Below, one piece after another: positions 22,380 through 34,300 of a stretch of 64,000 nt of DNA. The first letter of the stretch is position 1. Every line of letters begins with the position of its first letter. Made by a program: the position numbers and the translations under genes. Under the pieces are notes generated by a model. That model saw nothing but the letters and a program-made list of their open reading frames with translations, was not told the DNA's origin and made no database searches. The stretch comes from Asterias amurensis (taxonomy: Eukaryota; Echinodermata; Asteroidea; Forcipulatida; Asteriidae), in NCBI RefSeq assembly GCF_032118995.1, contig NC_092661.1:19780621-19844620 (forward strand). The letters are read 5' to 3'.

Positions 22380-25300
22380 CTACGTAAAAAAAAAACCCAA
22401 AATAGTTATCAAATTTTAATGTGGAGTCATGCTTCTTAACCCATTAGCCAAATTGCCTGCCTAAAATTGTTTATATTGTGCAACTTCCAATGGTTTCCAT
22501 GTATACTTTTGTAACAGGTAGTATACCATTATATTACCAACAAGCAAATGAAAATGACTGGTCACAAAGTTTGGTATTCGATTGAACTCAACAAGATAAT
22601 AGAAATAGGCCAAATCAGGTTAAAACAGCTAAAGAATGGTTAAAAAGCTTTGCCCTAGACTGATTGGAGAGAAATGCAACAAAGTAAATGATGTTTATTG
22701 GTTATTGATCAGAGCAAAAGAGTAAAAACAATTTTCCCAATCTATGAGATGGGTTGTAAAGTTAGGACTTGGAAATCTGTGTGAACTACGAACACAACCA
22801 ACTACTTGGCATTTTGGATTGTAATGTTATTGGCTAAATTCTGACATGTTGCCCAAACAGAGAGTATTTGAAAATCAGCTTACCTTGCAGATCATGGTTG
22901 GGCACCTCCTCCATTACTTGAGCCATATCGGCAGCCATCTTAAGAATATTTTCAGACAAGAACTGAGATGACATCATGTCTGCAGCATCCTCCAATGCCA
23001 TACTACTCAAATCATCTCCTCCACCTAAAACAATAAACAATGTATCCATAACGAGGCTGGAGGGAAAATAGTCTGGTGTACTGGATTATGAGCTTCCTTA
23101 TTTCAAATCCCAAAATTATGTAGATGATACTTACATGATAAGCTGGGAGCTTCTTAAAACTAGTGATCCAATGCCCAATGTCCAATGCTTTATGTACCCT
23201 TTCTTGGTGGTCATAGACGGTGTGGTAGGCGTGGTTTAGACTAGTTGGTTATTAATGTTCTTCACGTCTACAACCCCTTCTATGACCACCAAGAAAGGGT
23301 TTGTGACAACGATATTGTCAAAAACAAATTCTTCTGGAAAAAATAACACATCGCAGAGGCACAGTATTTCGTTTTACTATCGACATGAAGTGGGTTCAAA
23401 TGCCACCCAAGAAATTTGCCTGTAGATTTTCACAGGACTAAGCCGTCGATTTCACAAAGAGTTAGGACTCGTCTTTAGGATTAATCTTAAGGTGTGCATG
23501 CTACAGTGCAGGGTTGTGACTCACCCTAAGTCCTAAGATTAGTCTTAAGTTAGGAAGAGTTTTGTGAAATTGACAGCTGGATTGTAAAGTGCTTTACACA
23601 CATTAGTGTCGGGTAAAACTAAATTGAAAATCTATTGGAAGCGGTTATTTATGAAGGTTGGTACATACGGCTTTGTTGTACCTCGGTAACAAACTGTGAA
23701 GTTTGATTGGTCGAGAACCAATCACGTGCCGTGCAACAAATACGCATGTACCACGGCTGCACAGCGCAGCAGGTAACATGAGTGATGTTAACCAGTGTAC
23801 ATCACCTTGATCGTTCCCACCGTTGGTCGATTTCCAGCGCTTAATACAAAACGGCTGTGGGTTTGAGGGAACAGTGAAGAATGGTTTATTGTTTGAACAA
23901 CTGTATTACTGTTCGTCTGCTATTAAACTTTGCATACTCGTCGTAATTAATACTTGATGAAGATAACAACAGAACTTTGAGAAGAGGAATAATCATGCTA
24001 CCAAGGTTTAACAAAACAATTCTTGCACGCTGTGACGGGGTCCATGGGTTTTGTACCAATCAATCTTCGCCTCGGTTGCCATTTTTCCCCTCGGGTGTAC
24101 AAAACGTCATGGACCCCGTCACAGTGTGCAACAATTGTATAATGTATGAAGGATGGTACATACCAAGAGCTTCTAATGCAGAAATGTCTGTAGAAGCTGC
24201 TTCTCCTTGTTCTGATGCCTGACTGGATTTAGAACCAGCATTATCTACTGCTAATGCATCAGCTAACATCAATAACTCTGCTTCTAAAGGATCAGATGGG
24301 ATCCTATCACGAATCTCTTTGATGGTTTCAAGAAGCCGGTCAGCATTGTTATGGGCAACGGGAAGAAACATTGGTATGGGTACAGGAACAGGTAGGGTGA
24401 TGGGATGAGGGATTGGTAGTGTGTACATGTGCATTGGTACAGGGACGTAGATCGGCACAGGAATTGGAATTATCAACGGGAGTATAGCATCTGTAATAGA
24501 CACAAAAAAAAGCTGTGTTAAGTTCAAATGAAATGTTTACAGAAACTTAACACACTTTTAGTATTGAGGTGTTGAAGCTGGCAAACATTGATCAATTCTT
24601 CAAGAAATGGCTTCATTTCTCCCAAGACTTTTCTCACTAAGACCTTGGGCACTGCAAAACATGGACAAAAAATAATACATTCCAAAGTTCACACTTTCAG
24701 AGATTTGCATTGCATTTGGTGCTTTGCTCAAGTAAATTGGTGTTTTTTTTAATTTTAATTTTTTATCACAGTTCAAAGAGATGAGTGTGAATAATGACAT
24801 CTTGTTTTACGGCACCTTGTAATAACATTAATAATAATAAGCATTGGGAGTTGTGTTAACAACTTCTTATTTGCTAACCACAAGTTTTTCCAAACGAAAA
24901 AGAAAAAGAAAAAAAAAAGAGGTTAATTTCTTACCAGTCATGGTTTCCTTGGTGGCGGTAAGAGGTCTGCAAGAGATTGATTTGGTTTGAGTGTAAGGTT
25001 TAACAAGAGTGACTTTATTCTTCATGATCTTAGGAGCTGGAGGTAAAGGTGTCGGTGGTGGGGGTGGAGGAAGTACTTTAGGGGGAGCTGTAGTAATCTG
25101 TGTTTGCTTGTGGCATTTCTTGACGATGTAGGATGAGATGCCCACTTTCTGAGTGCTGTTCTGAGACAGGACTGTAATGTGAAAGATTCAAAAGGAAATT
25201 AATGTTAGGTGATTCTTATATCAATTAATAAAGAGGAAATTGGTTTACAGTAAAGCAAAACAAGTGAAATTGAGTTAAAGGGACATTACAGAATTGGTAA

Positions 25301-28300
25301 GAAATAAAATCGTCTAAGATCACAGATTTACGTAAAAATTACAGTCTAATGATGATGATAGTAGAAAACATCCCTTGAAATATTTCTGTCTGAAATGTCA
25401 TATTTGATGAGAAATACATAAAACTAATTTCCTGTGTGGAGTTTATCGCTCAGTGAGCATTTTATAAATTTTTTGTTTTAACTAAGTCAAGCAAAATGTG
25501 AAATCGTTTTTTAAAGTTTTTTTTAGTTGTAACCCAGATGGTCGATCGTTCTCAAACTTCTACAGATTCGTCAGTTTATGTATATGGTGAATTACATAAA
25601 AGTGCATTACACTGCCAACAACTGTTGTGTTAGCAAAAAAACCAGTTCCTTTAAAAAAGGTGTTAGTTTTCAAGGTGATGAGACTGACTTACCAGTTGGT
25701 TGTTGTTTCTGTGGAGCAGCTGCTAAAGACATCACGTTAGTTATCACAGGTGTAGTCGTTTCTAACAAAAGAACAAATAAACACAGATGGTTATAGACAA
25801 TTCTCTGATTGGCAGTTGTTGTTTCATTCCAGAGAGCACAGAATCTGTCAAAGTCTCAGATCCATCTTAAGATGAGTTAATAGTATCACCATTTGGTTTG
25901 GATTTTAAGCAAAGTGTAATAACACTTTGCTTAGCAACTAAGATTGATACACAGTTAAGATCAATCTTAGCTCTATGTGAAATCAACCCCAGGCCTAGTA
26001 ATAGCAAAGGCTGAGAAATAAAACCTGTGCTTCAGGGAGCTAACGTAAGCAGAAATCGTCTGCTTACAAGCTTTATGAAGTTGGTCTATTAAGCAGCATT
26101 AAGACCTGATTCAGATGTACTTACTGGTTGCACTCTGTGTATACTGTGTAGCAGGTATTGTAGCCTGTGTCTGTGTACTCATATTAGGAATATTCTGCTG
26201 AGTGTAGAATAACAGGAGGCAATGCTGATTACAAACTCTCTTCATTTCACCACGCCATACAAAGCTCTCTGCAAGCTTACGTCCAGTGCACTTACAACCA
26301 TCACATCTACAACAAAGTAAGGTCAGACAAGATAGTACCTGGGTTCATAAAATATTCTTTATCAAGTAATAGCCACAAGGGAAACTGACTGGGCAATAGA
26401 CAGATCCATTAAGCTCCGCCCCATTGCATATTGACCAATCACAACCCATTGCACAACCAAAAGTCCGACACTATAAAGTCTGACATGCGTGCGCATGTGC
26501 TTGGCGCGCACGGCAGAGTTGTGCAGAATGGTCAATTGGAGAGGCTCATGTGTTCTTGCTCACACGTGCGCCTTGGGCGGAGCCTAAAGGATGGGTGTAT
26601 TATTAAGTAGTTAATGTCAGACAAGCGGATGTGCACACAAACAATGTAATGGCCTTGTTTCTGACCAACAATTCCACTACTGACTTGACTTCATAACATA
26701 ACAATACTTACTTGGCGCCTTTGCTCAGCCATTTATCATACTGTGATTTACAGGCCACACTGCAGAACTTCTTCTTATGGTTGCCATACATACGTTCCAC
26801 TTTACTACGGCATGTCTGTGCACAGTAATCGCATACGGTACATCGTAGTCCTAAACGTTGGGCAAACTGCTGCTTGAATAGTAACTTGCAGCCTGAGGGA
26901 ATCAAAATAAATACTTTACAATAATAACGGAACCAAATCCTTCAAAATCCTTTTCATAAAGGTGTCTAGACTGGGTGTCTAGACTGCAGGCAAAAATAAT
27001 AACTCTTTATTGATGTAACAAACATACTACTCACAAAAAAAATTGGACGTTGAGTTGCCATGGAGGCCGGGGAGTATTTAAGAGGATCTGGGAGAGTCTT
27101 TGGCAGACAAAACTTGCTACTGACTTATAATTATGTGCCGGGTACTTTTTTGCAAATATGAATCAGGAAATGCACAGATAGAGCCGAAAGCTAGAGCAGA
27201 TAAAGCATGTACGTTATACAGATGCTCTAAAACTGTTGGCAGGCTCTATAACCAACACCATTATGACTTAAAGTTTGCCTCCACACACATTCTTTTTTCA
27301 TTTCATTTATTTATTAATTTCACAGGCAAAAATTCAAGCGCAGACAATAAGAACAGAAGAAAACAAAAACATGAACATACAATACAATAATAATAATACC
27401 AAAACAATAAATAAAAAAAAAGCTGCACCCCTGAAGGATTTTTAAAAAGTAAACTAAATTACTATCGAGTTAATCTCCTGATGCCACAATTTACGAAGAG
27501 ACAAAAAGGGACATTACAGATGGACATTATTAAAACATGGCATACAGTATACAAATATAGAGCTATACAAGCAGTTAAAACTATAAAAGCACTAATGGGC
27601 ATTAAAATACAAAATCGTTAAAAGAGAGATTCTAGTTAGTTATGCAAAAGGCACTATAAATTTGAGAAATAAAAAACAGCAGCAAGGTATTTGAATGGGC
27701 AAGGCAACTAGAAAGTTAAATTTTTTTGTCAAGGGGACCTCCTCGCCAGGGACTAATAAATGATTCCTGAGGGAATTTGTGAAGGAAGATAGACTATGGA
27801 TAATTGTATCTTTAATGCAGGCCGGTAGTTTGTCCCATAATCTAGGGAATCTGTGAAAATGGGAATGATGGGCAGCATTGAAACGAGCCCGATGATGGAC
27901 AAATTTAACAGATTCGATATGTCTACAATTAATGGGAATTAGAGTGTCTGTGTCAATGTCAAATTTGTTACATAAACATTTAATAACAAACGTGTGGCGT
28001 TAACTTCAAGTCATCTGCTTGCTACTTTAAATGGTTATGAAAAACCTAGCAGATTCAATTTCAGAAAGCTGCTTAAGCACAACAAGTTGCTAAGCACAAC
28101 AAACTGAAGCTTACCAGAATAAGATTACCAACCAAACTATCGTGTCAGACCTTTCTGACAAATGACATTTTTACATCAGTTCAAAATATTAATGTTTTCA
28201 ACCCAGCTTTCTGACTGCTGGGGTCAAAGTTGATACTGACCTTCACTGCAGAAGCTCCGAGCTTGACCAGAGAAGTAAATCCTCTCATGTAGAATCTTCT

Positions 28301-31300
28301 CTAGATGACAATAATCACATTCTACGACCACAGAGTTCACCTGTAATCACAACAAGTCCAAGTAAATACAGAAACGTTTCATAAAATGTTCCCCGAGAAA
28401 CATTTTCTCTCGTTAGTAAATGTGGTTTTTGTACACTGAATCGGCAAAGCCTTAAGTATAAGCTGGAATTGAATTTAACTCTCCTGTTAACTACAGTACT
28501 GCCAAGAATTATTTGGCCCAAGAACACGATGACCGTGTCCGTGTTATTATAGTGTTTTATGCAATTTGTTTTCTTGTATACACGTCTTCTGACATTTTTG
28601 TTACTTGGGTTTGATATTGTCACGCTAAAACATGAGGGTATTAAAAGTGCTTTGTCTTGATAAATTCATCAAAAAAAACCTACCCTTTTGAATTCATCCA
28701 AGCAGTTCTGAGAGCAGAAAACATTAATAACCGATTTAAAATCCAACGGCAGGGGTTTATTTGAGAAACCACGATGGCATTGGCTACAGGTCAGCTGTAG
28801 AACCTCCTGTGGTAAGGTGACTGGAGGAACGTTGAACTGGGCTTGGAATGCAATCACGCAGGCATAGGAGCAGAAGTTACGAATGCTGTTATCAGACATG
28901 GTCAGATGGTATTGAGGGCGCTGTTGCTTAGAGCAATGGTCACATTTGTTGCCGGATTGACCACGTGTATTTCCTTGTGCAGTTGGTGTCGGCTGAGGAA
29001 TAAAAGTTTGATTTGTAATATTTTAAGAAATGCATGGCTTTCATCAGTTTCACTGCAAAAATATTTGATCCTTAACTAAAATTTAAATCTTCCCTGTTAA
29101 AGGCTGTGGATTTCACCCTCTGGACCATCCATGGAGAAGATAACAAATTCACTTTTACTTTTTTTATTTTCATGACCCAATCTAGCATACAGCATTAAAC
29201 AATTTATTTATCTCTCATGGGGCAAAAAACAACACCCAACAGTCACTCATATAGTTACAAAAATTGTCAAATTAGTTGTAAACTTGAAGAGTTTCAGTGG
29301 CGATGCAATAATAGTGCATCTTAATCAGGTGACAAAATACACCATGTTGTTACACCAAGCCGAAATCCTATTGACAGCTGAGGTCAGTTGTGTTCACTGG
29401 ATAAGCCATGTTCAAATAGTGGCTTCAGTAGTGGCTGTGGCTGGAATGCTGAATAGTCCTATTCTCCAACATTGTTGCAGCGAAAACCCAAAGCCCTTAA
29501 CCAAAAGTCATTTCGCTTTAAATGTGATTTCCAAAAGGGTGCAACTAAGATCAACGATCGATCAAGTCTTCTGCGTATTCATTCATTCTTGAGATCCTTT
29601 TAGTTCCACAAACATTGCTGGCAAACTGGCACACTTTACAGGTCTAATAGTTCGTATATGTGTGGAACTTGCACAATCTATTATGATGATGAAATCAGAT
29701 ACATTGGTTCATTAGTGTCAACGTTCACTGTTATATCAGTTAGCAGCAACATGTTTGCTGCTACCTCTTGAACTAAGCAGCCAAGTTAACAACAAAAGTA
29801 GCTACTTATTAAACTGATTAAACTAAACAATTGTTTACCTTTTGTTGTGTTGTTTGAGGCTGTGGTAGTGGTTTGGCTGCTGGCTTGGCTGGTGGTTTGG
29901 GTGAGGGCTTGGGTTCAAGCAAAGTCACATTTTGCATGTTAGCAGCAACCTTCTGAGCCGAAGTGGAGAACGGGATCAATTCTCTTTTACCAAGACATGA
30001 TGTGGAGCAGAAGAATCGAACTAGCTCTGTACCATTCCATTCCTCAATCATACTCTGGGATGAACAGGCAGTCTGCCAAAAACAAAACCAAATCATTGTC
30101 AATAAAGAGATTATTAAGGAGCAAACATTTCTTAACCCCCCCCCCTTGCTCTTGTTGGCAATGCTCACTATTATGGGAGTCAAGTCATTAGAATGTATTC
30201 CCACCATGAGAAGTACCCAATCACGATAAATTGAAAAATACTCAATTCTTAAGACAACTGGTTCTTGTATAAACTCTATTTATCCTCTCAAATAAAATAA
30301 CATGAAACAGCATTCCATAAGTAATTCACCATCATTACAGAATTATCTTAACCTCATCATCTATTGGTGAAAGCTGAGGGTTTTTATATCATTCATTTAT
30401 TGTGGCTGTGAAGCCAAGTAGTCTCAGAAAAGCAAACTTTATCACTGTACTAGCCAAGAACCCAATGGAGAGAAGACAAGGAAGGAAGTATCAGTTTTAG
30501 AGAATTATTCAGGGGTAAAACCGAAACAGCTAGGTAGGGACTGAAAACCCTAATCTACATAGTGGCCTCGGCGTGATTGAACTTGGGCCCTAGGGGGGGG
30601 GGAAGGCAGGGAAAGGTAGCACTATGTCAACCCGACCACCGATCAACCTGGACCAGATTTCATGGCTCTGCTTACTGATACTCACAGTAGCAGAACAATC
30701 CACAACAAACGTAAGCATCATACGCAACCCAAGTTTATTTCAACAAATTGTGACTTCATACCTAAAAATTACTAAACATTCTTCTGTTAAAACTTCCGCA
30801 GAATTTTGGGAGTTACCCTTTAAGCAGAGAATGATGAGCAGAGAAATACTGCAGAGCAATAAAACTAGACTCAGCACCCCCTTCCCTTTCCTCCCTTGTC
30901 CCGTCAGTCTTTAATAAGCAAACCCTTCTTTACCTTACAAGCTGCACATGCGATGGTGCTCATAGAGCGTTTGATTTTCATTTTAAAGCATCTCATGCTA
31001 CAGAATCGACGCAGTTTGCCCTCAATCTCAACACTCCGCATCATCTTCTGGTTGGAGCAGAGGGCGCTACATTGACCACACAGCGAGAACTGTAACTTAT
31101 TCTTCTCCTTGAACTGATTGAAACATTCTACAGAACATAAACCATTCAGTTTCCCCTGTATGCTGATGACATGCTTGGCCTACAGAATGAAGAAACAACA
31201 AAGTCTAAATAATGAAGGAACAATAAAGTCTACAACATGAACTAATAATTCTATTTTATACACCGTTCACACATAGACGCCGCTTCTACTATGATGGAAA

Positions 31301-34300
31301 AGTGGCTGAGAGCGTGGTCAACCGCGGACCAATCGTGGGCCAAATGTGGGGGGATCTCTATGGGCGTGGTTGGGTCGGGGTGGGATCTCCTAGGTCGGGA
31401 AGCTGCAAGCTCTCCCCACGTTTATTTTTATAATGTTCAAAATAACCGTAGCCGGGTCGTGGCCATCAATAAGCGGGGCAAAGTCGTAGTGGGAACGCCG
31501 ATAACGTACAAGCAGCGTGGTAGCATCGACAACCATTTCCAGGTAGAAAACCGCTTGGTCGATATTTGTCTTGGTGTAATCGTAAGGACAGCGAGTCAGA
31601 AACACTTTTTACGAAGAAGCAGCACAGTTGGGTGGAGTTTTCAATTTGCCAAATTGCTTGATTTTGACAGCAATCATACCCCGACTTGATAATTTCTTGA
31701 GATCGGGTGATTGGCATAATCTGAGTAAGGTCGTAGTGCTGTGTGGACATAATGAGTAGTTACCAAACTAAAAATATATGAGTTTCATTTTGAAAGCTCA
31801 CCAGTTAAAAACATAACCAATCCTTAAAAGCATTTCCATCTGAACATTCCAGACCCCTTAAATCATAATTGCTCATTTCAATTGCCGCAATAATCAAAGA
31901 CAGCACGTGTTTGACGGTGTACAGAATAGAACTTACCTTGGCATACTGGTTACAGATCGCACAAACAAAGAAGGTATCTTGAGCCCAATATCTTGGTTGA
32001 CCTCCTTCCAGTTTATTTAATCCTTGGGAGGAGGGTGTGACCACATTCTTGCCGTAGTTATCTACACATTCTTGCCGACAGAAGTCCACAAATTTCCCAT
32101 CTGAGCCTGCAGGAGCTAGGATGCCTTCTGATGCTTTAGAGATCTCTTTGCCACAAGTGTTGCAGTGCTGGAAAATAAAGCATCAACATTAAATCATTGA
32201 TAAGAGGTTTGAGGCATATTGTGATATAGAAGTAGAGGGAGCCCTCGCTACCTCACGCCATGGGCATGAATCCCTACAGGTAAATTGATAGTAGATGATG
32301 CTAGTGAAGGTGTAACCCGTTTCAGCCCCAGGAGTAGGTTGGTCTACAGCCCAAATCAGTTAAGTAACCCTCACCTTAATGTGTACAACCAGCCTTGCGA
32401 TACTAGGCAATTTCTATAAGTCAGTCAGTGCATCCTTACAGTGCCCCCCTACAGAAAAGTCTCCATTAGATTACACCAAATACTCACTCGAACTCGTTTA
32501 GAGAACTCCTCGGTGCAGGCTTGAGAGCAGAACTTCTTCCTTCCTTCCTGCGTATCCCTCACATACTTATTACTAGCAGCTTCAGTGATCAGACCAGAGC
32601 AGTAATCACAAACCTTAGTCTGACGACTCTGATAGTTATCTACACAGGTCTGAGAGCAGAAGTTAAGATCCCCAATAGCTAGCATGGACACAGTGTCTAC
32701 TGGCAGGCTGCACTCTGTACAGTAGTTGCTCTTTTTCACTGGTGAATCCTGTAAAATGTACAAGATTTAAGAACGTTAGTATGTGTTCAGGACAAGAAAA
32801 ATAAACTGGGTCTAATTTTACAGAGAGTTAAAATCTTTCCTGTGTATCAATCTAAATTGATAAGCAAAGTGTGATGCTGAATACAAATCACCATGGAGGT
32901 GTATACAAATCTGATTATGAATGCTGGTCATCTTGCACCCAATAATGACGCCTCCTAAACAAGCTTGCCTTGGCTTTAGGCCATACCGGCTAACATGTAC
33001 CTTCTTATCCTTCTTATTCTCGTTCTGACCCCCATGGGCCTAAGAGCACTCTGCAGGTTACAACAGAGTAATTGCTGGACATTACGATTCCACAAAAATG
33101 TCAGTCAAACTTAAGCAATTAGCGAACAAACATTGCACTGTTATGGGCACGGCCATTTTAAACATTTGCACAGTGAGCTACGTATTAACGTCACAAACAG
33201 AAATTATTTGATTGCTTACCTTGACAGTTTTATCTGTGTTACTCTGCACTGGTGCAATTGAAGTAACATTCGATATGATCAATCCAGGAGCTGTACAAAG
33301 TTAAGGGAAATGTTGAACACAAATCAATTTTAATGTGTGGAGTATGGAGTCAAACTAATTAACTGAAAAGTATCGTCTGTGTAGATAACTTATCGCCTTA
33401 GGAATGAGGGGAGGTTCTATTATATGAGATTCAAATGACAAGTGAGTACTCTATCAGGAAAGGAATTGTGTAATGTCAACTGTTAAAGGCATGGTGAGAA
33501 ACCTTAGATAGGATTGATGGCAATTGGGACAGGTAGGGGCAAGTGGGAACCCTTACCTAGAGTTGATGTTAGTCGGAAAAGGGGCAGGGGCAAGGTGTCT
33601 AGAGACTTACCAATAGGTGATTTATGACCTTGATTTGTCTTCTGGTTTGGTTTGGTCACACTGCCAGTGATAGACATCTTACTCTGTGTTAAACTGCTAC
33701 TGAGCTCTATTCCTTCATCACTCTCTACTTTGTCATATCCGTACAAACCAAGCAGCTCATCCATTGTGCTGATGGCGTAATTCTAAAATTAAATTCACGA
33801 GAAAAAACAAAAATTTAGAAAAATGCATGTTGTCTATCTTTTGAACTGATTGTAAAAATTTGTCAGAATGCACCTTGTAAACAGTATTTATAAAACATCT
33901 GTGTACATGTACGAGTAAAATCAAAACAATACTCATTATTAACTGAGAACAGCCCTCAACACACACATACTATGAATAACTGATTGATTAATAGACTGCC
34001 TAATTAATTGATTCATTGATTAATTGGAAAAATAATGACTCAATGTTTTCTATGTGGCTGAAAATCATTACAAAACAGGGTTTGCCATTAATTGTTATCA
34101 ATGACTAGCCAGCAGGACCATTTATCCATACAAGTCCATTCACGAGTTCATCAGCAGTTTTTTCACTTGTCCATGTTTCATGTTAAAAGATGGATCGCAC
34201 ATGAAGTCATTGATCACCATCTTTGATGAAACGTGCTTGCGTGAACCGCTGTCATTGGCTAAAAGAGTAGTGCACAGTGTGTACACGCAGGCACTTTTCT

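Noticed and set aside
23977..24222. 81-aa plus-strand protein
   Set aside because: It reads through a palindromic MITE and the antisense of ZMYM exon 16.
31291..31750. Gene within ZMYM intron 7
   Set aside because: Overlapping open frames on both strands of a GC-rich insert, without domain or splice support; kept only as an unclassified insert.
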